Source of the DNA: Streptomyces poonensis
GTDB lineage: Bacteria > Actinomycetota > Actinomycetes > Streptomycetales > Streptomycetaceae
Reading direction: 5' to 3'
Assembly: GCF_014650915.1 (NCBI RefSeq)
Contig: NZ_BMVW01000024.1
Span: 1-64,000, forward strand
DNA length: 64,000 nt
Shown: positions 35,861 through 44,373 of the stretch, in pieces
Layout of the letters: the number at the start of each line of letters is the position of its first letter
Numbering within the stretch: position 1 is the first letter of the stretch
Notes under the pieces: model-generated
What the model saw: only the letters and a program-made list of their open reading frames with translations
Database searches by the model: none
Told to the model about the DNA's origin: nothing
Translations under genes and position numbers: made by a program

Positions 35861-38800
35861 TGAGCGGGGGTCTCCTTCGTGTACAGGCGCGCGGAGTGGA
35901 GGTAGCCGGACGGGACGGCGGCGCTGTCGTCGGGGACGATGCGAGGGGAGGGGACGAGGGCGTGACGGACGCGATCGTCGAGGCGGATCAGGGACAGGCC
36001 AGCGCGGGCTTCCGCGTCGTTGCGCAACGGGATGCACATCGGGAAGCGGGCGGTGACCTCCTCGTCGCTCAGGCCGGTGGTGTAGATGAGCTGGATGCCC
36101 AGGGCGGCGGCCATCTCGAACTGGAGGTCGACGAGGTAGGTGGCGTTGGCGCGGCCGATGGGGTTGTCCAGGAGCAGGAGCCCGCCGTTGCGGGTACGAC
36201 TGCGGGGGCCGGGTGAGGTGCGCAGCGCGGCCAGGGCGCAGTAGAGGAGGATGGCGCCGGTGAGTTCCTGACCGCCGGAGAAGGTGGTGCCCATCTTCTC
36301 CACGGGCACGCGGGTGATCCGCTGGGCGGCGTTGGGCTTCATGACCTCGGCGGTGAATCCGCGCGGTACGGCCTCCTTGAGGCAGCGCAGGACGACGTCG
36401 ATGCCTTTGAGTTTGCGGGTGCGGGGGTTTTGGGCGAGGGCGTCGACGGTTTCGCGCATCGAGGCGGCGAGGGTCTGCTGGTCGGGTTTCTTGTAGCGGA
36501 TGGTGAGGAATTTCTGTCCGGCCCAGGGGGCGTCGCCGTCGGGGAAGGCGGAGAAGCGGCTGGCCTGGTCGAGGCGGTGCAGGAGATCGGTGACGTGGGC
36601 GCCGAGCTGGGAGGCGAGGGCGTCGCGGGTCTTGGCCATGGCATCCAGGTCGCTGGTCAGTGCGGCGATGCGGGAGCCGAGCGCCTGGGTCCAGTTCTCG
36701 GCCAGGTCGGGGATCTTCGCGCCGCCCAGGGCGGAGATCTGCGTGCGCAGCGGGATGTCGAGTCCTTCGAAGCGGACGTCGGCGGCTTCCTCTTTGAGGC
36801 GGCTGACGCCGGTTTCCAGAGCGCGGTCGGCGTCGCGGGCGGCCTGGTGGCTGGTGCGGTATTCCTCGGTGGCCTGCCGGGCCTCTGTCTCGGCAGCCTC
36901 GGCGGTGCCCGGATAGGGCTCCGCGGCGGCGGGCAGGCCGAGACCGTGGGCGGCGCTTTCCAGGCGCGGCAGGACGGACCGGAACGCCGCAAGGTCGCGG
37001 CTGCCGTTGGCCTGGTTGCGGCGGGCGCCGTTGTAGCGTTCGGACGCGGCGCGCTCCGTGGTACGGGCTTCCTCCAGCTCCCGTGCCGCGCGGGCACTCA
37101 GGGCGGTGGCATCCTCCAGGGTGGTCGGCGTCCAGGCGGCGGCCTCCTCGCCGGTCAGCGGTGCTGCCGCGGCGGCGGACTTAAGGTGGTCGGTGCGGAC
37201 CTTCAGCTCGCTCTCCTTGTCACGCAGTGCGTTGAGCCGGTCGTCGAGGTCGGTGAGCTGTCCGTCCAGGTCGCGCAGGATGGCGTGGCGTTGGACCTCG
37301 TCGGTGGCCCGCGGGTCCGCGCTGAACTTCTGGGCGAGCGCCTGAATCGGCCCGGGCACCTGGTTCCATTCCCTCTGGCACGTCAGAAGGTGTTCTTCGG
37401 CGCGGGCGGCGCGCTGCTGCTGGTCTTCCCCGACCTGGACGGCGCGCAGCTCGTCCAGGGCCTGCTCGTAGCGGTGCTTGAGCACGGGGAGAGGCTCGTG
37501 CGGTGCGTCGGGTTCGATAGCCGCGTCGCCGCCGGGCGGGGCGGGGACGGCCCGACGGCTCTCGGCATGGCTGTCAGCCTCCTGCCGGGCGGCTTCGATG
37601 GCCTGGGCGCGGCGCAGCAGCTCCGCTTCGGCCCGCTTGCACGCGGCACGCAAATCGTCGGTTTCGGTCCGCCACTCCTGGCACTGCGCGGTCAGGGCGG
37701 AGATGCGGTCGCGGGCCTGGCCGGCCTCGGTCTCGGCGCCGGCCAGTTGCCGGAGGACGTGCAGGGCGCGCTGGGCTTGACCGGCCCGGTCGACGAGGAC
37801 CTCGTACGCCTGCTCCGCCTCGTGCAGGGCGGAGTCGTGGTCCTCGGCCGCGTCGCGGGCCTCCTGGGCGGCGGTCTCGGACGCGGCGGCGATGGTCTGC
37901 AGGTCGTTCAGCTGGGCGAGGCGGTCGGGGACGGGCATCTGCGCGCACGCGTCAAGCCAGTTGGCGAGGTGCCGCTCCAGCTCCCGGGCCTCCGCCAGGC
38001 GCGCATCGAGGTCCTGCAGCTGGCGGGTGGCGGCCGTGATGCGCGCGGTGACCTCGGCTCGTTCGCGTTCGGCGGCGTCTTCGTCGTGCAGGGCGGGGGA
38101 GGGCTCGATTACGAAGCGGTCGTCGTCGCAGGAGCCCGGGCGCAGCAGGCGCTCGCCGGTGCCCACGGTCACGGCGGCGGCCGGGAGGGGACGGGTTTGT
38201 TCCATGTGGCGGCGAGCGGCGTCCAGGCCATCGGCGCCGCCCACGATGATCCCGCCGACCAGGTCGGGGTGCGCGCGGATGACCTGAGGATGGGCGTCGG
38301 CGGGCACGTTGTCGTGCATCCACCGCCAGCCGGGCCAGGCGGAGATGCCGTGCGTGACAAGGTCCTCACACAGGCGCCGCACGGCAGCGCTGGCCGGGTG
38401 CAGGCCCCCGCTCGTATCGAGCACGTCGAGCAGGTCCTGGTCCTCGCGCAGGCCGAGGCGGGTCCCGGTGAGCGTGGTCTCCAGGTTCGCGATGCGGCGT
38501 CCGGCGGCCTCCCCCAGCACGGTGGCATGCTCATGGAGCCATTCCAACGCGTCGACGGCGCGCAGCTCGTCGGGCGTGGCTTCGAGGAGGTCGGCGCACA
38601 GCGGCAGGGACTGGACCGCCGTGGCCTGCTTGCGCAGCCGGTCGGTCTGGGCGAGCGCCGCATCAGCCGCGGCACGGTCGGACAGCGCCTGCCGCTGCGT
38701 GTCGGCCAGGTGCCGGTGCGCATGGTCCCGCCCGGTGCGGGCAGTCTGACGTGCTTGTTTGGCCTCGTCCATGAGCTGGTCGAGGTGGCGGGTGTGCGCC

Positions 38801-40317
38801 TCGGCGCGGGCCGCGGCGTCCCCGGCTAGTTCGTCCGGCTCGACGAGCCGGTCATGGCGTGCCCGACCCAGCGTGGTGGTGAAGGAGTCGATCTGCTCGC
38901 GGAGCGTGCGGAGATCGGCCTGGGCCGCGCCGGTGTCTTCAAGGAGCTGTTCGCGGCGGTGCTGCCACTGCTCGATATCGGTCTCGGACTGCTGGTTGGC
39001 CTCGGCCAGTCGGCGGACCTTGTCCTGGGCGGCGGCCTCGGCGCGGGCGTACCCAGCACGGAGGTCGGCTGCTGCCTGGTGGACGGCCCGGAGGTAGGGG
39101 GCGGCGGTGCGCTCTGCCTGGCTGAGGGCTTCCTGGGCGCGGGTGTGATCGTCCACAGCATGCGCATGGCGTAGCGCCACCGGGACCGTCTCCCAGCCCG
39201 ACTTTTCGGCTTCGGTCTCCTTCTTGTCCTGCTCGGCGCCGCGCTGCTTTGCCCGGACGGTGGCCAGTTCGAGGGCGCTGGCGTGATGGCGTACGTGGTG
39301 CACGCGCTGCTCAGCCCGCTCGGCTGCCCGCTTTGCCTCCTCGTGCGCTCGGTAGGTGTCCGTGATGGCGTCGGCGTGGACCGTGAGCGCGTCGGACAGT
39401 TGCTGCTCGCGGAGCTGGACAGTGGCGGTCAGGTGCACGAGCCGTTGCTGCGCGCTCTCGGCGGCGTGGGCGGTCTTCTGCCGGGTCTGGTGAAGGATGG
39501 CGACCTCCCCACAGGCTCGCTGCATGGTCAGGGCGAACTGTCGTTCCTTGTCCCATGCGGCGCGCTGGTCGTGGGCATGGGCGTAGGAGTGGAAGGCGGT
39601 GCCCAGCTCGGCGTACTGGTCGTCGTCGGTGGCCTTGCGCAGCAGCCAGTCCACAAAGGCGTCGGATGTGGTGGTGGTGAATGCCGCCGCCGCGTCGCTC
39701 TCCTTGGCGTTCATCCGGCGCTGCACGTCGAACAGATCGGGCTGCAGGCCCAGGGTGCGCTGGTGTTTCTCCCATCGTTCCTGGCCGTCCTCGATGCGCA
39801 GCTCCAGGGCGTCGACGCGGCGCTGTACGTCCCGCAACTCGGTGCAATAGTCCTCGAACGGCAGCCAGTGCCCGTCGCGGTGGAAGGGCAGACGGTCGGC
39901 GTCCAGGGCGGCGGCCGGGTGGAAGCTGTAAAAGCGGCGGTGCAGTTTCCCCTCGCGGTCCGGCGCCAGGATCTGGGCGGTGACCAGCAGGCGTCCGGTC
40001 CTCGCGTCGGCCCATTCGAGAACCACGTGAGAGGGCTGTGCCAGGGACACCGTGAAGTTGCGCAGCGTCTCCACATCCTGGTGGCGGTGCGGGATGGTGG
40101 TGCAGGTGATGCCGGTCAGCAGTACGCCCTTGCCGCCGCCGTTTTGCAGCATGATCAGGTTGGCCGGGGCCGGGCGGTGGGTGACATGGCCGGCGGCCGG
40201 GATCAGCGAAGCGGTTTCCACCTCCGGGCCGGCGCCGGAGAAGTCCAGGGTGACGTCTTCGTACCGTGCGTCGACCGGGCCGAAATTGCGCAGCAGAATC
40301 CGATTGAGTTCATACAT
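35857..40317 (-). CDS. jetC: Wadjet SMC-like ATPase JetC (MukB/MksB-like)
   Basis: The 1,486-residue protein has split ABC-ATPase ends and very long coiled coils between. The N-terminal end is YELNRILLRNFGPVDARYED with a Walker A variant LIMLQNGGGKGVLLTG (Lys63). The C-terminal end has the signature TTFSGGQELTGAILLY near residue 1340 and the Walker B region GLLLLDNPIGRANATYLV near 1382. The middle is Ala/Glu/Arg/Gln-rich heptad sequence. JetC extrudes DNA loops on small circular plasmids and presents them to JetD. In many SMC proteins the Walker A ends Gly-Lys-Ser/Thr, and here it is Gly-Lys-Gly, as is often seen in this subfamily. It starts 11 bp after jetB. Confidence 0.93.
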   Translation of the reverse strand: MYELNRILLRNFGPVDARYEDVTLDFSGAGPEVETASLIPAAGHVTHRPAPANLIMLQNGGGKGVLLTGITCTTIPHRHQDVETLRNFTVSLAQPSHVVLEWADARTGRLLVTAQILAPDREGKLHRRFYSFHPAAALDADRLPFHRDGHWLPFEDYCTELRDVQRRVDALELRIEDGQERWEKHQRTLGLQPDLFDVQRRMNAKESDAAAAFTTTTSDAFVDWLLRKATDDDQYAELGTAFHSYAHAHDQRAAWDKERQFALTMQRACGEVAILHQTRQKTAHAAESAQQRLVHLTATVQLREQQLSDALTVHADAITDTYRAHEEAKRAAERAEQRVHHVRHHASALELATVRAKQRGAEQDKKETEAEKSGWETVPVALRHAHAVDDHTRAQEALSQAERTAAPYLRAVHQAAADLRAGYARAEAAAQDKVRRLAEANQQSETDIEQWQHRREQLLEDTGAAQADLRTLREQIDSFTTTLGRARHDRLVEPDELAGDAAARAEAHTRHLDQLMDEAKQARQTARTGRDHAHRHLADTQRQALSDRAAADAALAQTDRLRKQATAVQSLPLCADLLEATPDELRAVDALEWLHEHATVLGEAAGRRIANLETTLTGTRLGLREDQDLLDVLDTSGGLHPASAAVRRLCEDLVTHGISAWPGWRWMHDNVPADAHPQVIRAHPDLVGGIIVGGADGLDAARRHMEQTRPLPAAAVTVGTGERLLRPGSCDDDRFVIEPSPALHDEDAAERERAEVTARITAATRQLQDLDARLAEARELERHLANWLDACAQMPVPDRLAQLNDLQTIAAASETAAQEARDAAEDHDSALHEAEQAYEVLVDRAGQAQRALHVLRQLAGAETEAGQARDRISALTAQCQEWRTETDDLRAACKRAEAELLRRAQAIEAARQEADSHAESRRAVPAPPGGDAAIEPDAPHEPLPVLKHRYEQALDELRAVQVGEDQQQRAARAEEHLLTCQREWNQVPGPIQALAQKFSADPRATDEVQRHAILRDLDGQLTDLDDRLNALRDKESELKVRTDHLKSAAAAAPLTGEEAAAWTPTTLEDATALSARAARELEEARTTERAASERYNGARRNQANGSRDLAAFRSVLPRLESAAHGLGLPAAAEPYPGTAEAAETEARQATEEYRTSHQAARDADRALETGVSRLKEEAADVRFEGLDIPLRTQISALGGAKIPDLAENWTQALGSRIAALTSDLDAMAKTRDALASQLGAHVTDLLHRLDQASRFSAFPDGDAPWAGQKFLTIRYKKPDQQTLAASMRETVDALAQNPRTRKLKGIDVVLRCLKEAVPRGFTAEVMKPNAAQRITRVPVEKMGTTFSGGQELTGAILLYCALAALRTSPGPRSRTRNGGLLLLDNPIGRANATYLVDLQFEMAAALGIQLIYTTGLSDEEVTARFPMCIPLRNDAEARAGLSLIRLDDRVRHALVPSPRIVPDDSAAVPSGYLHSARLYTKETPAQ

Positions 40318-40328
40318 GGCAGGCGTCC

Positions 40329-41153
40329 TTACGGCAGATCAGTGGGCAGCGGCGAACCCGGCAGGGTGTCATCGGCACTCAGAGCGCTGTCTGCCGCCGA
40401 CTCGGAGGTGGTGGCCTGGTCGCGGGAGGGCAGGGCGGCCACGCCCAGGGCCGCCAGTTCCCGCAGCATGTCGCCGGCGGCCTGGTCGCGGATCTGCAGC
40501 CGGTACTTGACGCTGGTGGCGTAGGTGCCGGCGTCCTCGTCGCTCACCTTGCGCACGAAGCCGTGCTCGGCCAGGTGGGTCAGGGCCCGGCGCACCAGGG
40601 AGTAGGTCACCGTCCTGGGAGTCTTGTCCGCCCGAGTGGTGCCGGTGGCGTTGCGCCGTAGATAGGCCCGCCACAGTCCCTCCAGGCCGGGCTGGTCCGC
40701 CGGGGGATCGGTGTCGGCGTCGGTTTGCGCAAGCCGGTGCTCGATGGCCCGGGCCAGGGAGCGGACCTCCTCGTCCACCTGCTTGACCGAGACTCGGGTG
40801 ACGTACTCGTCGTCGTCGAGGTCCTCGGGCCGGGGGAAGGCCAGGGCGGCGATGGCGAGCTGGGCCAGCAGATACAGCGGCCGGTCGGCGGTCTGAGGGA
40901 CCAGGTCGGCCACCGAGACGGCGAAGTCGGTCTCCGGGGTGGTCCCCAGAACCAGGCCCGGCATGCGGTGGACCTCCAGCACCGTCAGGTCGAAGCCCTG
41001 GGCGATCTTCCGTACGATCTGGGCGAAGTCCGGTTCGGTCTCGAAGCGCCGGACGAGCCGCGCGTACTCCCCGGAGCGGGCCGGTGCCTTGCCACGGGCC
41101 AGGGCCAAGGCGACCATCCGGGCGGCGTCCGCAATGTCCTCGTGCTGGCTCAC
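40329..41153 (-). CDS. jetB: Wadjet subunit JetB (MukE/MksE-like)
   Basis: At 274 residues and mostly helical, it has a winged-helix-like C-terminal region: TYSLVRRALTHLAEHGFVRK followed by YRLQIRDQAAGDML. This is the expected size and place for the KITE-type subunit that bridges JetA and JetC. The start overlaps the jetA stop by 4 bases (ATGA) and the stop lies 11 bp before jetC. The assignment rests on length, fold-like pattern and fixed gene order more than on a sharp motif. The last 30 residues are acidic and disordered. Confidence 0.85.
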   Translation of the reverse strand: MSQHEDIADAARMVALALARGKAPARSGEYARLVRRFETEPDFAQIVRKIAQGFDLTVLEVHRMPGLVLGTTPETDFAVSVADLVPQTADRPLYLLAQLAIAALAFPRPEDLDDDEYVTRVSVKQVDEEVRSLARAIEHRLAQTDADTDPPADQPGLEGLWRAYLRRNATGTTRADKTPRTVTYSLVRRALTHLAEHGFVRKVSDEDAGTYATSVKYRLQIRDQAAGDMLRELAALGVAALPSRDQATTSESAADSALSADDTLPGSPLPTDLP

Positions 41154-42697
41154 GCGCTCTCCTGGTCACGGTCGGGGATGGGCGTCACCGACGACAGCCG
41201 GTTGTCGTCGGTGGGGGCATCGGATGGTCCGGGTGGGACCGAGGGCTGCGATTGGGCGCGGATCAGCAGGAAGTCGCTGCCGCCGAAGCGTTCGTCCACC
41301 AGCTCGGTGCCGTCGTCGAGAGCCACGACGGCAGGCTCACCGACGGCCAGTTGACGCACCGGCACCCGCCGGAAGAGCTGTTGCACGCGCATCGCCAGGA
41401 GTGCGTCCGTGCCGGATTCAGGACCCATGCCGGAGCCGGGCAGGCGGGCGGAGCCCAGCAGCGCGGACAGCCGCACTCCCTGGTCGGTGGCCGTGTCCAG
41501 CAGGGCGTCCACCGCCTCGTGCTGCGCGTCGGTGAACAGGGCCGTGTGCTCGCTGTCGCCTGGGTCGTCGTCCTGTGCAACCGGTACCAGGTCCCCCGCG
41601 GCCGATTCGCTGACGCGGGCCAGGGCCTCGAAATAGTCCGGCAGATACATCACGCGGGGCTGCTGCGGGCCCAGGACGGCCCTGGTGAACGCCTCCAAGG
41701 GCTCCAGGCAGGCATCCAGGGAAAATTCCATCACCGGCTGCAGGAGCTGCTCGTGCATGTGCACCCGGGCGTGCAGCGTCGGGGCCACAAACACCTGGCG
41801 GTCCTGTTGGCGCCGGTACTCCGGGCCGACCTTCAACAGCATGTCGATAAGCACCGAATGCCGTTGCATGCATTCGACGATCAGCGCCCCCAGCCCCTCC
41901 AACTGCCGACGCTTGTGCGCGTCGTCAGTGACCTCCAGCAGCTGGTCGACTCGCTCCTTGAGCTGCTGCTCAGTCGCGGAGCGGCTGCGGACGTGCTCCA
42001 GGGCATCGTCGACGGTCTCCTTGACCTCAGTATCCCAGTCCACCGCCCGCACGTTCCGCTTCATCGCCTCGATGCGCCCATGGATGTCCTTGGCGTAACG
42101 GATGCTCTGCAGACGGGCCGTGTGCGCGATCTGCCACGCCTCGCCGATACGGGCACGCTTGAGCAGCGCCTCCAACTTGGCTTCAGCAGCGATCTGTTCG
42201 GAAGCGATGTCCACGTCGATGGCATGCACCAGCACGGTGATCGCCGCATCCGTGGCAATCAGCGCCGCCTGCCCCACATGGTCAGGCACCTCCTTGAGGA
42301 TCTGGAACGACGTCATACGGGTCTGGAACCCCTCGTCCATCACGCTGCCGATCGCGTGACGGAACGCCCGGTCGCGCTCCTCGGTGTTGATCAGCCGTTC
42401 GATCACCCAGCGCGCGACGGCCCGGTACTCCTCAGCCGGGCGTCCCGGCAGCTGCAGCGCGGCGAACTCGGACACATGGTCCACCACCGTCTCCTGGCGG
42501 ACCGCCGTGCGCATGTCCGTGCGCAGCGTGACGACATCGATCGCAGCCAGCGCCAGCTCAGCCAGGCGGTAGCCCTCCCACCCCCGCTCGGCCTTGGCCT
42601 TGCTGCTGTCGAGCGCCAGTAGCGGGCGCACCACCGCCAGCGCCTTCATGCGTGAGGTAATGCTCTCGTAGACCGCCCGTGGTTCCTCAAAGATCAC
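41150..42697 (-). CDS. jetA: Wadjet kleisin JetA (MukF/MksF-like)
   Basis: The 515-residue protein is largely alpha-helical, with an N-terminal helical domain (LALDSSKAKAERGWEGYRLA) and long middle helices (DDALEHVRSRSATEQQLKER). The C-terminal end is IRAQSQPSVPPGPSD. Size, position as first gene and order jetA-jetB-jetC-jetD match the Wadjet kleisin. The GTG at 42697 is supported by TTGGAG about eight bases before it. Only 36 bp separate it from the stop of the transfer-side gene at 42734, with no visible terminator, so transcription may come through from the conjugative genes. Confidence 0.85.
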   Translation of the reverse strand: MIFEEPRAVYESITSRMKALAVVRPLLALDSSKAKAERGWEGYRLAELALAAIDVVTLRTDMRTAVRQETVVDHVSEFAALQLPGRPAEEYRAVARWVIERLINTEERDRAFRHAIGSVMDEGFQTRMTSFQILKEVPDHVGQAALIATDAAITVLVHAIDVDIASEQIAAEAKLEALLKRARIGEAWQIAHTARLQSIRYAKDIHGRIEAMKRNVRAVDWDTEVKETVDDALEHVRSRSATEQQLKERVDQLLEVTDDAHKRRQLEGLGALIVECMQRHSVLIDMLLKVGPEYRRQQDRQVFVAPTLHARVHMHEQLLQPVMEFSLDACLEPLEAFTRAVLGPQQPRVMYLPDYFEALARVSESAAGDLVPVAQDDDPGDSEHTALFTDAQHEAVDALLDTATDQGVRLSALLGSARLPGSGMGPESGTDALLAMRVQQLFRRVPVRQLAVGEPAVVALDDGTELVDERFGGSDFLLIRAQSQPSVPPGPSDAPTDDNRLSSVTPIPDRDQESA

Positions 42698-42733
42698 CCC
42701 GAAGGCTCCAATCGCCCTTTTTCCACTTGGAGG

Positions 42734-43249
42734 TCACGCTAAAACGCGGCACTGACATTTGCGCTGGGACCGAACCAGAACGGCCGACAGTGAGAGGGGA
42801 GAGAGGCGCGCAGCTCCCGTGCGAAAGGAGCCATGCATCTGCACGGATCTTCCCCGCCCGGACCGGTTGATCGCCTGGCGGCCTCGGGGGGTACGCACGC
42901 GGTGGATGCGATCTGGGATCGGCATGCGGGACAGGCCGGGGGTGATCTCGGTGGTGATGCCTTCGGCGTCGAGGGCTTGGGTGGCCTGGTCGGCCCCGTA
43001 GGGCTTTTCGTGGTCGATCCGGGCCAGGGCCATGGTGTGTTCGTCGAACTGCTCGAAGCCGCGCGCGGCGAGCATGGCTTGGGCGGTTCGGTGGTGGGTG
43101 CCCGTGAGGGAGGCGGTCACGGCGCTGGGGTGGGCGGGGTGGGTGTCGAGGCGGACGTGGACCTTGAGGGGGCTCTGGTGCATGGGGTGTGCTCGATTCG
43201 AGCCCGGGGCCCCTGCCGTGGGTTGGCCGGGCCCGGAGGGTGAGGTCAT
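42734..43249 (-). CDS. Hypothetical transfer-region protein, 171 aa
   Basis: The middle of the protein is well structured: VHVRLDTHPAHPSAVTASLT, then TAQAMLAARGFEQFDEHTMA and a segment DAEGITTEITPGL. This looks like a small alpha/beta domain found next to DnaB-like genes on Streptomyces elements. The ATG at 43249 overlaps the stop of the preceding gene as ATGA, so I keep it as the start, though the ATG at MHQSPLK is also possible. The last 35 residues (from about GRSVQMHGSF) look like read-through. No function is known. It is the last gene before the Wadjet operon. Confidence 0.65.
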   Translation of the reverse strand: MTSPSGPGQPTAGAPGSNRAHPMHQSPLKVHVRLDTHPAHPSAVTASLTGTHHRTAQAMLAARGFEQFDEHTMALARIDHEKPYGADQATQALDAEGITTEITPGLSRMPIPDRIHRVRTPRGRQAINRSGRGRSVQMHGSFRTGAARLSPLSLSAVLVRSQRKCQCRVLA

Positions 43250-44373
43250 CGGTGGGTGCGCGCGGCGGACAGGGCTGGCCGGTGTGGTGGGCCGGCCCGG
43301 GGAAGCGGCGCGGATCGTGCGGGTGCACTTGTGGTGGACGCGGGGGTGGGTGAGGTGGCGCGGTTCCAGCGGGTACGCAAGGCGTTGAGGTCGGCCAGGG
43401 CGCGGCGGCTGCCGGTGATGAGCTGGTAGGGGGTGTTGGCGGGATCGTCGGTGTAGGCGGTGATCCGGTCGGCGACCGTGTGGGCGCGGGCGAGGAGGGC
43501 GCGCTGGAGGATCTTCTCGCCCCAGTACTCGGGGGAGCCAGCGGGCGTGGAGACCAGCGCCATCAGGTCGCGGGGGGTGAGGGCGTCGGTGAGGAGTTTG
43601 TGGTGCTGGGCCTCGCCGAGGACGGTGATCGGGTCGACCACGTCACCGCGGTGGACCAGCGCCGTGACGGACTGCCAGAGCGCGGCGTGCAGTGGAAGGA
43701 TGAAGTCCTCCGCGGCCAGCCACCGCATCTGCTGCACATTCGCCGGGTAGGCGGTGGCGGTGGCCAGGAGGAGACGTTCTTCGTCCAGTTCCTCCTCGCC
43801 AGCCTGCCGTGGGACATCCCCGCTGTGTGTGGTGCGGGGGAGGGAGCCGGGGTGTGGGGCGAACTGCCCGGCGAGGTCGTCCAGGACATGGCCGAGGGCG
43901 TCGGCCTGCATGAGGGTGGCGGCTGCCGGGTCGGGCCCGGCTGGGTCGGTGGCGGTATGGGCGAGGCGTTCGGCGTGCAGGCGCAGGGTTCGGCGGGCGT
44001 GGTCGGCGCGGATCATCCGAGTGTAGGCCGCGGTGTGCTTGGGCTGTGGGCAGAACTGGATGAGGGCGTGGAGGTAGGAGGCGTTCAGGCCGGGGGCGTG
44101 GGGGCGGGCACGCTCCAGGACTTGGTTGAGCCAGGCGGTGTCCTTGGCATGGTCGTCGAGGCCGGGCGGTGGAAGGGTGCGGATCGCGGTGAACAGGTTG
44201 GCGTGGGCGTGGTTGTCGAAGTGGTCGGCGGCCAGGGTGCCGGTGTCGGCCAGACGTGCCGGTTCGAGGAGGAGGGCGCCGAGCAGGGCCTGTTCGGCGT
44301 AATGGACCGGCTTCGGCGCCGGGACGCGGTCGAGGTCGTCTTCCTCGTCGGGATCGGGGGTGGTGTAGGGCAT
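43246..44373 (-). CDS. Protein with two DnaB N-terminal-like domains, 375 aa
   Basis: Two copies of the helical DnaB N-terminal domain are visible. The first is near residues 20-110 (HYAEQALLGALLLEPARLAD; DHFDNHAHANLFTAIRTL). The second is near 210-330 (NVQQMRWLAAEDFILPLHAA; LWQSVTALVHRGDVVDPITV). The helicase ATPase domain (Walker A, DNA loops) is absent; the C-terminus is a Pro/Ala/Arg-rich tail. In DnaB this domain contacts primase and forms the hexamer collar, so a stand-alone copy might recruit or regulate host DnaB during element replication. This role is inference. The start overlaps the methyltransferase stop as TGATG. Confidence 0.75.
   Translation of the reverse strand: MPYTTPDPDEEDDLDRVPAPKPVHYAEQALLGALLLEPARLADTGTLAADHFDNHAHANLFTAIRTLPPPGLDDHAKDTAWLNQVLERARPHAPGLNASYLHALIQFCPQPKHTAAYTRMIRADHARRTLRLHAERLAHTATDPAGPDPAAATLMQADALGHVLDDLAGQFAPHPGSLPRTTHSGDVPRQAGEEELDEERLLLATATAYPANVQQMRWLAAEDFILPLHAALWQSVTALVHRGDVVDPITVLGEAQHHKLLTDALTPRDLMALVSTPAGSPEYWGEKILQRALLARAHTVADRITAYTDDPANTPYQLITGSRRALADLNALRTRWNRATSPTPASTTSAPARSAPLPRAGPPHRPALSAARTHR

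Noticed and set aside
35861-36037. Long N-terminal extension of jetD
   Set aside because: Arg/Pro-rich reading within the conserved 3' end of jetC; the ATGA overlap at 35857-35860 fixes the start.
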